Below are positions 34,820 to 46,380 of a DNA stretch of 64,000 nucleotides, piece by piece. Source of the DNA: Manihot esculenta (taxonomy: Eukaryota; Streptophyta; Magnoliopsida; Malpighiales; Euphorbiaceae); contig NC_035178.2 in assembly GCF_001659605.2 (NCBI RefSeq), positions 3,687,734 to 3,751,733 of the forward strand. Reading direction: 5' to 3'. The notes beneath the pieces are model-generated. The model was not told where the DNA came from, made no database searches, and was given only the letters and a program-made list of their open reading frames with translations. Each line of letters starts with the position of its first letter. Position 1 is the stretch's first letter. The position numbers and the translations under genes are program-made.

Positions 34820-37234
34820 TCAGACAAGTAGAAGCTTCTCAACCACGGTGCTCATGGTAGGTCTGGCATCTTTGTCTTCCTCCACACATTGCAGGGCTAC
34901 TGAAACCAAAGCTTCCATCTTTGCTTGGTCATAGTTACCTTTCAACTTAGGGTCTATGATCTCTTTAATCCATGATGTTACTCCATTATTAGCTATGATC
35001 ATCTCGTCCCTCGCCAGTTTCACCAAACTTTTGTGCTCATCTATTGCTCCATTTGTTTCTATGCCATCACTTCCTGCTGCTGCTGCACTTTTCCCGGTCA
35101 CCATCTCCAACACCACTACCCCGTAGCTGTAAACATCTACTTTGGATGTGATGGGCATATTAAAAAGCCACTCCGGAGCCATGTACCCTCTAGTTCCTCT
35201 TATCTTTGAGAAGCTTGAGTGATTCAAATCGCCTCTACTTAGTAGCTTGGATAAGCCAAAATCCGATACCTTTGGCTGGTAGTTTGAGTCCAGGAGTATA
35301 TTTTGAGGTTTTACGTCGCAGTGCAAGACCCACTCTAAGCACTCTTCATGCAGATAGGCAAGTCCTCTTGCAGTGCCTAGTGCGATCTCAAACCGCTTTT
35401 GCCAATCAAGGGTGTCTGCAGAGAGGTTTTTCGACAAGGAACCATGCTCCATGTACTGGTACACCAAAAGCCTGTGCTTTCCTTCTGCACAATAGCCCCA
35501 TATTTCTATCAAGTTCATGTGATTAAGCTTTCCAATGGTGCTGATTTCTGCTAAAAATTCCGCTTCTCCTTGGTTAGCTACATTGAGGCGCTTGATTGCT
35601 GCAATTCGATTGTCAGAAAGCGTTCCTTTGTATACGATTCCTCCTGCTCCTCTTCCAATTTCCAGGCTGAAGTTTTGGGCTGCCTTTTTAAGCTCAGAAT
35701 AAGTGAATCTTTTAAATCCAGTTGCTGCAGGGTGGTAGTTCTGTGTAGCTTCATTGGAATCCTTCTGCGACTTGTTCAAGAAACACCAGACGAGAAGGAT
35801 GGCTACAATCTCAACCCCCCCAAGCCCATAGGTGAACAAAAGCATGAACTTCAAGGTCCCATTTTCAGGGCTTCTTGCGTAAACTCTGTTCAAGGCCCAA
35901 GTCTTAGAATGTTCGGAGGAGCATATATTTAATCCAGATCCTGATGCAACCTGATTACCCGATAATAGGCTTGTTTTAGGAACTTTGAGATAGAAGTCTC
36001 CACCGAAGCTTGGTGTATATTGCCCATTTAACAATAACATCTTAGGGTAACAGTAAGGGACTATAGTGTCCCCAATATACCTGTACTGGAATCCTTCACA
36101 ATCACACGATTCTAAACATAATTTCTTGCACATCTCTAAGCTGACATTTGGATAGAAATTGCCATCATTGCCATAAAACTCAACATGTCTGAGTTGAATG
36201 AAATCGATCTCCGCATGGTTGCTACACGAGAGGTCGAATTCCGGTTCACAACCATAAGACCAATCACCAATTTCCTTCATCTTATATCCCGGAAGGCAAG
36301 AGCATTTGCTACCAGAAAGTGGATTGTAGCTGCATGTACTGTTAGGACCGCAAATTCCATGTATCTCACATACTTGAGATTTCGCTTGCCATGTAACAAC
36401 CCACGTCGCGCTCCCCTCTTCTCGGCTATACAGTCGAGCATTACCATCAAAATCTAGTGTTAGTCTTCGCTGGAGGCTCACTCCATAATCCGATGATATG
36501 AAAGCAAAATTATCTGATGAGGTAAATTTTCCCAACGAATCAAGTGAAGCAATTCTACTACTGTTGTACGGGAACCTCCCTCCTTCCCAGTCTTTAAGCC
36601 ATGGATATGGCCAGTAAACACTTGAAACCTCATCAGGACCCTCATAGAGAAGACGAAGAAGATTTTTATCATCGAAAATTAGCCTGTAGAAACCGCTAGA
36701 AAAATTAGTGTGGCTTCTTGATGAGACAAGCTGCGTATGTTTTGTGAGAGGTTGCAAAGGAAGAAGGGTATCAGTTGGCGAACCAAAGCTTTGCCATAGA
36801 ACATCACCCTCCATATTCTGCAGAACAAGATTACCAGTATCACGAAGGCGTAATTCTACTGGGTTTGGAAGAGCATCTGTTGACCAAACAGTGGTCTTAC
36901 CGGCATCTGTTAAGACAAGATTTCCGGTTTTCAGCAGCAAGAGCTCTGAGCGTTTTCCATTAACCGGGAAATCACGGTTTGCCATCCAAACAGCAGTGCA
37001 GTTGTTACTGCAAGATGGTATGCTGAACCATATAGCAAAGCAATAAGCATTATCGCCAACGGGGTAAAAGCCGGCAGAGAAACCTCCCCTTGGTGAAATC
37101 AGAACGTCCCCCTGATTCTCCACAGAGAGATACGAACCTCCTCTTAGAACAGAATAAGCTGCAGAAAAAAGAGGTGATATAATCAAAGCAAACACAAGGA
37201 AGAAAAAATAGGTATGCATATTGGAGTTGTTCAT
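34820..37234 (-). CDS. G-type lectin S-domain receptor kinase (ZmPK1-like), copy 2
   Basis: Paralogue of the kinase at 20185-22614, 804 residues, single exon, ATG at 37234. Same order: signal peptide (about 1-27), bulb-type lectin domain with SAGFYPVG and WMANRDFPVNG, WQSFGSPTDTLLP, EGF-like CEIHGICGPNSTC, PAN domain, a membrane helix (FMLLFTYGLGGVEIVAILLV), and a C-terminal kinase. Kinase motifs are GRGAGGIVYKG, IAAIKRL, HCDVKPQNILL and SDFGLSKL; it is again non-RD (Cys before the catalytic Asp). It has a longer insert after GKSAAA near the kinase C-lobe than copy 1. Intact, with no missing catalytic residue. Both copies face the same way, consistent with an old tandem duplication later split by transposons. 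The ligand is unknown. Confidence 0.95.
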   Translation of the reverse strand: MNNSNMHTYFFFLVFALIISPLFSAAYSVLRGGSYLSVENQGDVLISPRGGFSAGFYPVGDNAYCFAIWFSIPSCSNNCTAVWMANRDFPVNGKRSELLLLKTGNLVLTDAGKTTVWSTDALPNPVELRLRDTGNLVLQNMEGDVLWQSFGSPTDTLLPLQPLTKHTQLVSSRSHTNFSSGFYRLIFDDKNLLRLLYEGPDEVSSVYWPYPWLKDWEGGRFPYNSSRIASLDSLGKFTSSDNFAFISSDYGVSLQRRLTLDFDGNARLYSREEGSATWVVTWQAKSQVCEIHGICGPNSTCSYNPLSGSKCSCLPGYKMKEIGDWSYGCEPEFDLSCSNHAEIDFIQLRHVEFYGNDGNFYPNVSLEMCKKLCLESCDCEGFQYRYIGDTIVPYCYPKMLLLNGQYTPSFGGDFYLKVPKTSLLSGNQVASGSGLNICSSEHSKTWALNRVYARSPENGTLKFMLLFTYGLGGVEIVAILLVWCFLNKSQKDSNEATQNYHPAATGFKRFTYSELKKAAQNFSLEIGRGAGGIVYKGTLSDNRIAAIKRLNVANQGEAEFLAEISTIGKLNHMNLIEIWGYCAEGKHRLLVYQYMEHGSLSKNLSADTLDWQKRFEIALGTARGLAYLHEECLEWVLHCDVKPQNILLDSNYQPKVSDFGLSKLLSRGDLNHSSFSKIRGTRGYMAPEWLFNMPITSKVDVYSYGVVVLEMVTGKSAAAAGSDGIETNGAIDEHKSLVKLARDEMIIANNGVTSWIKEIIDPKLKGNYDQAKMEALVSVALQCVEEDKDARPTMSTVVEKLLLV

Positions 37235-38642
37235 AGCGAATAAGGTTGTTCCGAGTTAGCCTGGAGTGGGGCACTTAAATATACGATTAGTCGAATAAGG
37301 TTTTTCCATGAAACTAATAAATATGAATCCAAAGAAGACACCTTCCGAATCTACCAATGGAAAATTCAAACTTGATACAGAAGACTCTTGGCCGTGGTTA
37401 TTTGTGTTTATGGTTTTTTTTTTCTCTGTGTTGTTTTCTACTAACATGGTAAGCAAAGCGAAATAGAACTTGTGTTCTGGTTTGCTCTGCAAAGTCTCGT
37501 TGGTTTGGACTTTGCTTAAAAATTAGTGAAGCACGACGGGTAAGTCAAAGTCAAAGTCTCTATTGAGGGAAAATTTTGGCATAAATTTAATCTATCGCAC
37601 ATTTCATCACATGATACTCCAAACCAATATAATTAATTATTGGACTTTTTTTTTTTTTAAGTGAATCTAAATAGCATACATAATTTGAAAAGTTCTTTCT
37701 CACTCTTAATTCTCTCCTTTCAAATGCAACCTAACCATTCCTAAGCCTATAAAGGCAGCGTACTCTTCTCGCCGGCTACAAGAAGATGCACCTTAGTTTC
37801 ATTATTGAAGGTCTTTGAAAAAGTCCAAATTCTTATAATTCAACATGGAAATTCTGATTTAAAGTGGGTCCATGTGAATATAATGTAAAATAGCATAAAA
37901 CCCACATAAAAACCGATATATTTACATATCATCCATCCAAAAACGACAACACTTTTAAGCTTAACTTTCTTTAAGAGAAGAGCAATATTGCAATAGCTTT
38001 GGACAGTTTTTTCGTTTACATGGAAATTCTCAATTACAAATGGAGAGTATTGCAACCTCCTTTAAGCCTATCAAGCTTTCATACTAGTGAGTCGAGATGG
38101 CTATCCTACGATATTTAAATTTTTATCTTTTTCTTTTTTTGCATATTAATTTATATATTTAGGTAATAGTTTTTAATTAATTAATTAATTTCAACTTTCT
38201 TCCTAATCCTCCCAAAAATTAAAAGGCAGTTTAATTCAATAATATTAAACTCATTTATTAAAATTTTTATAACTTTAATTGAATCTCAATTAAAAGTAGA
38301 AAAAACCCATGTTACAAGAATGCTTCACCTTGGAATTCCTCAAAATACCATTTTCAGCCATCAAATTAAAATTGGAATTTACTTGTTTTAAGATTGGGCT
38401 TTAATTGTACCAAGATCAAAAAGATTGAGCTATTTATAAGATCTTATTGGGCCAATTAGACTTGAAAGTCCAATTAATATCTAAGGGGAAAAAATATTCT
38501 AAATTCAATTTTTATCTATGGCTAAAGCAAAGAATAATACAACAGTCAGCATGTAAAACTCTTAACTAATTAAGCTACCTGCAGAAAAGAGGAGACAAAA
38601 ATACAGAAAATGTTGAGCTGATCATGGTTAGAAAGTTAATGG
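37235..38642. other. Upstream region of receptor kinase 2 and intergenic DNA
   Basis: A TATA-like sequence (minus strand TATATTTAAG) is at about 37274-37284, some 45 bases above the kinase ATG. No further gene seen. The frames at 37256-37492 and 37840-38055 match nothing known. Confidence 0.5.
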
Positions 38643-38876
38643 TCAGTTGTGAACAATCCCGGTGTGAGTGTGGGCAGAATACGGTAGAGATACGTGGCCG
38701 ATTCCTCCTCTACTGGGACCAGAATAATCTAGAGCGATCTTCTGTGAGTTGGTAGAAGGAAGCCGATACCCGAGAGGCCTGGAGCCCTCCACCTTGGCGG
38801 TACCCGAGAGAAGAAGAAGAAGCAACATAATAATGGAGCTGATCAGTAAAAGTAAAATATGAGGAATACGCTTCAT
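38643..38876 (-). CDS. PIP-like secreted peptide precursor with two motif-like repeats
   Basis: The 77-residue prepropeptide has a very hydrophobic signal peptide (about 1-27, with a run of Leu and Ile) and a short polar propeptide. It contains SGPSRGGIGH (52-61), which matches the conserved core SGPSxxGxGH of the PAMP-induced secreted peptide (PIP/PIPL) family. In most members this core ends the protein; here 16 residues follow. Residues 49-62 (LDYSGPSRGGIGHV) and 64-77 (LPYSAHTHTGIVHN) align at Leu, Tyr, Ser, Gly, Ile and His with the same spacing, so the tail may be a decayed second copy. PIPs are processed, secreted and perceived in Arabidopsis by the LRR kinase RLK7. A TATA tract lies at about 38943-38951, some 70 bases upstream. 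It is divergent from the second PIP gene at 42245. Confidence 0.75.
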   Translation of the reverse strand: MKRIPHILLLLISSIIMLLLLLLSGTAKVEGSRPLGYRLPSTNSQKIALDYSGPSRGGIGHVSLPYSAHTHTGIVHN

Positions 38877-41689
38877 TGTTGCTTTGGTACCTCAGGGGTG
38901 GTGGTGGGAAAGATGCAGTGAGAAGAATGGGCTGTTTTGGTGGGTATATATATGGGAGGAGATGAAGCAGCGAGAGACATATGTGTTGTTGACCTTGCAG
39001 AAGGAAGAATTTTAAGATTCATGGACTCTCATGGCACAGATTTTACAATAAAAAACTCGGGGAAGGATTACCTTCAAGCAGATGCTAATATTAAAACCAA
39101 GTTGTTTAGCATTAAGCTTTATTTATTTTGCATCAGTTTGAGTTTGATTCACGCGTCTTATTGGTGTTCATCATTAGAGTCGCCGTGCAGTTCTAGGCTA
39201 AATCGGTGTATTATTTAAAAAAAATATATTTAATTTAAAATTCAATCGTAATTAGCTAGAAATAGAATTATTAATTTACAACTATAACCCATGAGGTTAG
39301 GCTATATATATTGCGGAATGTATGGTTCATACACCATTTGGGCTACAGAATCAAGGTCAAAATGATAATACAAGTGGAATTAATGTGCCAAAATTCACAA
39401 TTCCTAAAGCAGATTTCCTTTGAAAAATTGGCTACTGCTAGTGTTTTTCCAGCCCGTGAATAATATCAACCCCCATGCACAGGTCCCAGCTGCGAATTTG
39501 AAACCATAATACGAGTGAGGATGTTTGTCAAACTGACAAGTTTCGGCTTCGTTGGGATCCTGCCGCCCACACGGTGGCCCAGATTTTCTCACCAAATCTC
39601 CTTTAAAATTGCGGGAAAGAATGATTGCTGTCATGGAGTGCCTTATAGGAATGTTGAGCATAATATTTTAGACAAAACTGCAGCCTTCCTTGTCTGTTTT
39701 CGTCCTTTTCAGTTTTCTTTGTTGAAGTGTATTAATCTCTGGTGTCATTTTTTAGATTTGTACATTGAAGAATATACTATCTTATTTAATTTTAAAAAAA
39801 ATTGATGTGTTTACAATTTACGTTAATTTTTCTGCTCATGATCCACAAGGGTCTTGGGATAGAATTTTATAAGCTATGAAGACTAATCAATATCACGTAT
39901 TATACCATCATATGTCTCACGAGGCACTGGCCATTGCCCAATTGAAATTAAATTGTTTGGTATATGGTAATCCGATAAAATTAAATAAATATGGAGTAGT
40001 CGCCTGTAATTAAACTACTCGGAATTTAAATATAAATTTGTGTGGAATTGGATTTCGTAGTTGGAATTATTAATAAATGCCATCGCATGTGATAGAAAAA
40101 AAAAATTAAATTAATTTTTCAAACTTTATTCTTTGTCTGTATTATTCTTTATGCATTTGTCTCTTCTCGTATTAACAATAAATATAATTATAAGGACACT
40201 TAGCTCGCTCACTCAATTATCATTTGAAGTTTTCATACGATTAATTAAGAATATAATTAAATTATATATTAATTTTTATTTTCACTAAATTACTCTTTAG
40301 TTTTCTTAATTATTCAAATTTCAGTAGTTTTCTATAGCTTGTAATTGTAGAAATAGTTGTTGTATTTTAGTAAAGATATGGGTAAAATTAGGAAAACATA
40401 ATTAATCATTTCTCAAGCCTATTTTAAACAAAATAACTTATAAAAGATAATAAAAATTATTATCTAATCATTTTTTTTAATTTTTATAAAAAATTAAGTA
40501 ACGTTGGGATTTATAAAAAAAATAATAAAAATTATTATTTTCATCACATATTTTTTTATCTATTTTACTTTTTTACGTATATTAATTAAAAATTATTTTT
40601 TTTATTAATTTTTCAATTATATTTTTTAAAAAAAATAAAATATTCTTAAATACTAAAAGATATTTTAAAAAAATTTTAAAAATAAAATAAAATAAATTAG
40701 AGTTATAATAATCTATTTATATTTATATGTTATTATAATTTTTATATAATAATTTCAGCCTAATGTTTTTTTTTATGACTTCTTACTAATATTTCAATCT
40801 CTTGAAATGAAACTGATATTATTCATATATAAGACTTTTACAAGATATTTTTTTTTCATAATTTTTATTTATTTTTTTAATTATTCTAAAATAATTAATG
40901 GATAAGAAAAGTAATGAAATCGAAGACATGTATTGTGGAGGGGATTAAGGTATATAAACATAATCAAATCGAGATTCGAGGGGATTTTTCTACGAAATTA
41001 ATATATATGCTTGTAAACTACACACGAGCGTATGGATTCATGTGAATAAGGGGCGACGACTTCTTGAAACAATTGCAAGCTTGCACATATCACCCAAAAA
41101 GGTAAAAATAAAGCAAATGGCTTAGTGAATGTAAGGTAAAAACCTGCATGAATGCAATTTTGCTTGGAAATGGATTGGGTTTCATGCGAATATTAGTTTG
41201 CAAATCCAGTTTTGGTCATTAATATAGATATAATAATTGAATCCATGAAGTGGGTCAGTTGCATTTACTCAGAAGAGATAGTGTATTGAAAATGTTGAGC
41301 ATATAGGCATGCTCCTTCCTTTGACAAATATAACTTCCATCTGCATTTCAACCAGATGTATACTGTATATGCCTTCAATTTTCAAAAGTCTCTAACAGCG
41401 ACAGCTAATCTATCTTTGGGCTTTTTTGCAGCAATTGTAAACGTTAGAATGCGGTCTAGCTAGCTTTATCCTCCTCCTCCCTTTTTTTAAATAGTACTAA
41501 TAATATATAAGATTCAAAGCCAACGCATGCATAATCATACATCCCGTACTACGTCCTTTTTGTATCCCTTCCCCACCACCCACCGTCACCGTCTTGTGGT
41601 CGGAGAGGTGGTCAGGATAATCAGGAAAACAGTTTAACAAAACAAAATTTCCCTTTTCAAAATGAAACCCAAATTCAAATTGACGCGTG

Positions 41690-42023
41690 GCATCTCCATA
41701 AATATATGTCACCTTCTGAGTGGTGGTGATCAAATTTTCCCAAAAATAAAAGGAGGAAAAAGGGGCACCGCATCATACATATACAGATGTAAACACGCTT
41801 TTAAACCGTGTGAAACCATGCAAGAATAAGATACGTAGATTAGTGAGGCTTCTTCCTGACGAGTTATGACTTCCGTAAAGAGGCTGTTTATACAAAGTCA
41901 AATTGTAACAGCACAACCAACCATTTCAAAATAATACCATTCCTCTCTCTATTCCTCTTCTCAACTGCTAATTTTGTCGCCACAACAGGAAAAATGAGAA
42001 ACGAGAGAAACATGCCAAGTCAA
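41690..42023 (+). promoter_or_regulatory. W-box cores upstream of the PIP gene
   Basis: WRKY-type cores are TTGAC(G) at 41690-41694 and GTCAA (TTGAC on the other strand) at 41897-41901 and 42019-42023. PIP genes are known to be induced by microbial patterns, which fits WRKY control, but single TTGAC cores occur often by chance. Confidence 0.35.
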
Positions 42024-42097
42024 ATAATCTTGTAATGGCCCCCACCCCCTCTTCCTACAAAGCCCTTCACATCACCGTCCTCAACCAACAAATTCCT

Positions 42098-42104
42098 TAT
42101 ATAA
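42098..42104 (+). promoter_or_regulatory. TATA box of the PIP gene
   Basis: TATATAA lies about 140 bases upstream of the ATG at 42245, in a position consistent with a 5' UTR of about 110 bases. Confidence 0.55.
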
Positions 42105-42244
42105 ATGTTGCTTTGGCTTAGCCACCCCATCACCAACCTTGATTACAATATTCTTGCATTGTTGCTATTGCTATACCTCTATTGCGCCTTCTGCGACTAA
42201 CATCTTCGGTTTCTGAAACTTACTCCAATTTAATTTACATTTCA

Positions 42245-42535
42245 ATGACGACAGCAGCATCTATGAAGCGTCACTGCTTTGTTTCATCAGGTTTATTGCT
42301 ACTTGTGGTACTACTGTTATTCACACAGATCAGCGTTGTCCATTGCAGAGCTCTTCGTTCACCAACCAGTGGATCGACTCAGCAGCGAGAAGATGTAGCT
42401 CATCAATCAGCTGGTGGAGCAGCTTCATTGCCTGTTTCTTCGAATAACTCCAGCGTTGGTGACACTGGCACTTCTGTGAGAAGCTTGGTGTTTACATTGG
42501 CTTCTGGACCAAGCAAAAAAGGCCCCGGCCACTAA
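42245..42535 (+). CDS. PAMP-induced secreted peptide (PIP) precursor
   Basis: Preproprotein of 96 residues from the first ATG of the frame; the frame is open upstream, but only from non-ATG codons. A signal peptide with a Leu/Val core covers about residues 7-33 and ends at VVHC. A Ser/Gly-rich variable region follows, and the C-terminus is LASGPSKKGPGH. This ends exactly in the SGPSxxGxGH core, as in Arabidopsis PIP1, PIP2 and PIP3, where the first Pro after SG is hydroxylated and the peptide amplifies immunity through RLK7. Single exon, as in the family. It lies between a MYB73-like gene and a CYP81 cluster, matching the setting I recall for Arabidopsis prePIP2 and prePIP3. Confidence 0.9.
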   Translation: MTTAASMKRHCFVSSGLLLLVVLLLFTQISVVHCRALRSPTSGSTQQREDVAHQSAGGAASLPVSSNNSSVGDTGTSVRSLVFTLASGPSKKGPGH

Positions 42536-45414
42536 ATATACACTACTCTCTCAGAAGATTAACTCATTTCTATACTCTTCTACATATATCATTTTTTTAT
42601 CTTGAATGTCTACTAGAGACAGTTGTGAATCTTGTTTACTTTCAATTTTGTCTTCTAGGAATCATGAATCTCGTAGATATATACATGTAATTTGTTAGTC
42701 CAAATGAAAATGGACAGTAGCGATACAGTTTTGATGCAATTTGGCCAATTTTCGCGTGTCCTTCGTCATCTCTAAATTGAGGACATCAGTTTCTTGTAAA
42801 TTCCAGCCACGAACATCTTGTCAATATTCAAATAAATCAATATCATAGTCTCCCTTCCAAAAAAAAAACAAAGAAAAAGTTCCATAGGCTCTCTACCTAA
42901 CATCTGAATTCCCTGGCCTTTCTCCTTTTTACTATTTATTATTTATATAACGTCATACGTTTGAACTTTAAACTAAATGATTATGAATTAAATTAAGTAA
43001 TAATGCATGCATACTCAAAATGAAATGCTTCTAATTAGGTTTTTTTCCTTGTGTTGCAATTTTGCATCTGTCAATAATAGAACAGAATTGCAGGAGAGAC
43101 AAAAAGAAAAGTGTCGGATCTTTTAAACACAGCATGGTATGAACTTGACTAAGAATAGTAGATCGTACAGAACATACAAGCAGCGACTCTTCTTTTGTCC
43201 TTTTTCAGGGATCAACTTCTATTTTCCACCCATCAAAACATCAGACACCTAAAATTTCATCTAGCCTTAACCACATGTGTACATATTTTACTTGTGTACT
43301 TGTATCCGCTTTAAGAAAATGACTATTAAGAATTCATAATGGAAGACTAATGCAACAAATGATTAATTACAGTGTCGAATTCAAAGAAATATGGGATAAT
43401 TAAGCAGCAATACTTGGTAAAAACTTCTGGTCAAAGATACTGGTGCGGTGCGGACTTTAGATGAAAAGGCCATGTGCCCAAATTACAACTTTAAGAAGTT
43501 GATGGGATTCCTCAGAGTTGACATCTCAGCTTGTCACGGGTTTTCCTCTCCGAACTCTGCTTTGCACTGTAAAGGCAGCACCCAGATTAAAATCCAAAAT
43601 TATTTCACCATGCTGTTATATTCATGTTGTAGCAATGGTATTCTAAAAATATTGAATGATTTTTTTTAAATATAATATTTAAAATTAAATTAATCAAAAA
43701 GTCTATATAAAAATCGCATTTTTATATAATAAGCCTTAGATGGATTGCATGGTTAAACCTAACAATTTGTTCTCAAATCAATAACCTTATTAATTTTCAC
43801 TATTCATCCTACCTAGATCGATTTTGGGTAGTTCTTCTCTTAATACGCCTGATATTTATTTATTACAAAAATTAATTTAATTTTTATATACAATTTGAAC
43901 AAAAATGACATCTATATTATTATAATTACTTTTAAATTTATATTTCTAATATATAATTTATTATTTTTAATAAATAAATTTATATTTTTATATTGATAAG
44001 TAAAATTAAAAAAAAAAATTATGGAAAAGCTATCCTTGCCCCACAGCTCTCCCAAATCTCAACGAGGCAGGTATAAAGTGAGAGTGATCCTCGCCCCCAC
44101 ACTGTTGTCATTCCTAATTGAAATAGTGAACAACGTGACGTCCTCCAAATAAAAGGTGGAACTTAAAAAAGGTGTACCCATTCATATGATAAAAATTCAA
44201 ATATATACTACGCTTGCTATGATGCACCGTCTACAGATATGTCCATTGGAGCTGCGATCATTAACTAGAAAGAAAATGAATCAAAAGCGAATCTATGTCA
44301 AACACTTTTAAGATGGTCCAGACCCTAATTTTATTGCTTTAAGCTAAAGATTTGAAGTTATTTAATCAAGTTTGTCAGCAGTCTGATTTAGTTCGGTCCG
44401 CATCGAGTTCCATAATTCAAATTAATGGGGTAAATTGTTTCATAACCTTTCACTAAGCTAAGGCTAAGTTTGAATTTGAGCTGGACAAAGCCGGTTTGAT
44501 TTAGAACCTGAACCAATCCCATGTCGAACCTGACAGTCTATAAGCAGCGTCCTCACAAGCCTTAATGGCGCATGAAGAATACTCTCGAACAGTGCAATCT
44601 CTGTCTCCTTTCTTCCCGCCGAGATTTTACATTAAAAGGGCATTTTCTAATTAGAAAAGGGTAATCCAGGGTCAACACTGGTTTTGAACCAAAATTACTG
44701 TTCAATTCGAACAATCAAATTAACAAACAACTTTTACAGGATTTTAACATTTTAACCATGAAACATGCAGCACCAATAACTACTCATCGTATTGTATATT
44801 CCTCGTAAAAGCCATTGATACGTCCAATGAATCAGGCCTAACTCTCCCAAATTTCATCAAGGAAAACAAAATGTCATACAAATAAAATAGTTATCCGAAT
44901 ACCTTTTAGCTCCCCAATTATATATAGCTTCTACAACGTGAGACTGAATTTTAAGGAAACTTCATCCGGATAATTTTCAATAAATTTATCTAAACACCTG
45001 GATATTGAGGCACAACAATTATTTCCGTGTTAAAAGTAATTCTTTAGGAGGGATCAGATATGAGAATTAAATGCTTCTTCCTCCGCCCCTTCCAACCAAC
45101 AAAATGTACACGTCTGTTTTCTTACATGCCACAAACCTATTTTAATTTAAGGGCAAAATGGTTCCTCCTCCACCCCTTCCAACTAACAAAATTTATATGT
45201 TTGTTCTTACTTGCCACAAACCTATTTTAATTTAAGGACAAGAAATAGTTACTTTGATGATGATGATGCATCAACGGATGCTTAGAAATACCAATAACAT
45301 GTCTGCATATGGAAATTTCATCATTCAAGAACAACAATATTCACATGTAATGAATGTAACAAGATCCAAGCATTTAACCAGACTTTCATTTCCCAAAATA
45401 TAATTGTAAGAAGA
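42536..45414. other. Intergenic region after the PIP gene
   Basis: Contains the PIP 3' UTR and about 2.7 kb with no supportable gene. A diverged 85-bp tandem duplication lies at 45075-45240. Confidence 0.5.
45075..45240. repeat. Two-copy tandem duplication, unit about 85 bp
   Basis: Both copies share a TTCC-CTCC-rich start, the sequence TTCCAACYAACAAAAT, and GCCACAAACCTATTTTAATT near the end. They differ at several positions, so the duplication is not recent. Confidence 0.8.
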
Positions 45415-45536
45415 GTAATATTTGTTATCTATATTACAATAGATTACAACATGTATGAAAAACCTTATTTAGAAAAGAAAAAGAATTATTTTATCAAGAC
45501 TATAATCATTTAATCCCTAAGATTAAGGGACTAACA
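45415..45536 (-). repeat. 3' LTR of the copia element
   Basis: Left copy of the terminal repeat; shares ATGAAAAACCTTA and ATCAAG-CTAT-ATCATT segments with the right copy at 48610-48739. Divergence and small indels show an old insertion. Confidence 0.8.
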
Positions 45537-45909
45537 CATCTATTAATATTTACTTCTTACAACACTCCCTTCAAGTTCGAAATATAGATATTAATCATGT
45601 CCAATTTATTATGTGTAATCAACCCGAATCTCATTTAGAATTTTAGTGAAAATATTTCCTAATTGTTCTCTAATTCTGATATGTCCCATTAAGATTATTT
45701 TTTGTTAGATATTTTCACTCTTAATTAGATATTTTCACAAATAAAATGACAGTAAATCTCAATATGTTTAGTCATCTCATAAAATACTGAATTAGAGGTA
45801 ATATGGATAGCTGCTTGATTATCACACTACAACTTAGAGAGGCATTAAATTTGTGAACCCAACATCTTCCAACAGTTGACGCACTTGCAAGACTTCACAT
45901 ACGGCTTGT

Positions 45910-46380
45910 TAGGGGTGAGCATTCGGTCGGTTCGGTTCAAAACCGAACCGAACCGAATAAACCGAAAATCAAAATTTTAGTGTTTATGAAAACCGAACCG
46001 AACCGATTTTGATCAGACACCGAATCGAACCAAACCGATCTGATTCAGTTCGATTCGGTTTGGTTTGATCGGTTTCGATTTTTAATAATTTTTTTATTTT
46101 TTACACTTTATTTTTAATATTTTAAAATTTAATTAAAATATTTTAATTTTAATATGATTTAATTTCTATATATTATTGAAAAAATATATTATTATCACTA
46201 ATCGGTTCGGTTTGGTTTTTTCAGTTTTTTTCTGATCAAAACCGAACCGAACCGAAATAACCAAAATTTCTGAAATTAAAAATCGAACCAAACCGAAATG
46301 TATAAAAAACCGAATCAAAATTTTAAATCGGTTCGGTTCGGTCGGTTTTTTCGGTTTGAACCGAATACTGCTCACGCCTA
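45910..46380. mobile_element. hAT-type MITE inserted in the copia RNase H region
   Basis: The element starts TAGGGGTGAGCA and ends TGCTCACGCCTA, giving 12-base terminal inverted repeats with one mismatch. It is flanked by the perfect 8-bp duplication CGGCTTGT (45902-45909 and 46381-46388). Subterminal regions are packed with GGTTCGGT/ACCGAACC motifs on both strands, giving strong secondary structure. At 471 bases with no coding sequence it is non-autonomous. An 8-bp duplication with T/CAGGGGTG-like ends is the hAT signature. Confidence 0.92.

Larger units (their letters stand above)
38877..42244. other. Shared upstream region between two divergent peptide genes
   Basis: About 3.4 kb, AT-rich in the middle (39900-40920). 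A minus-strand frame at 39404-39661 encodes an 85-residue Cys-containing sequence that I cannot assign; it might be a relic exon. The last 600 bases form the promoter of the PIP gene at 42245. No other gene is supported. Confidence 0.5.

Noticed and set aside
42182..42244. N-terminal extension of the PIP precursor from 42182
   Set aside because: It starts at TTG and would hide the signal peptide. The first ATG, at 42245, gives a normal PIP precursor.
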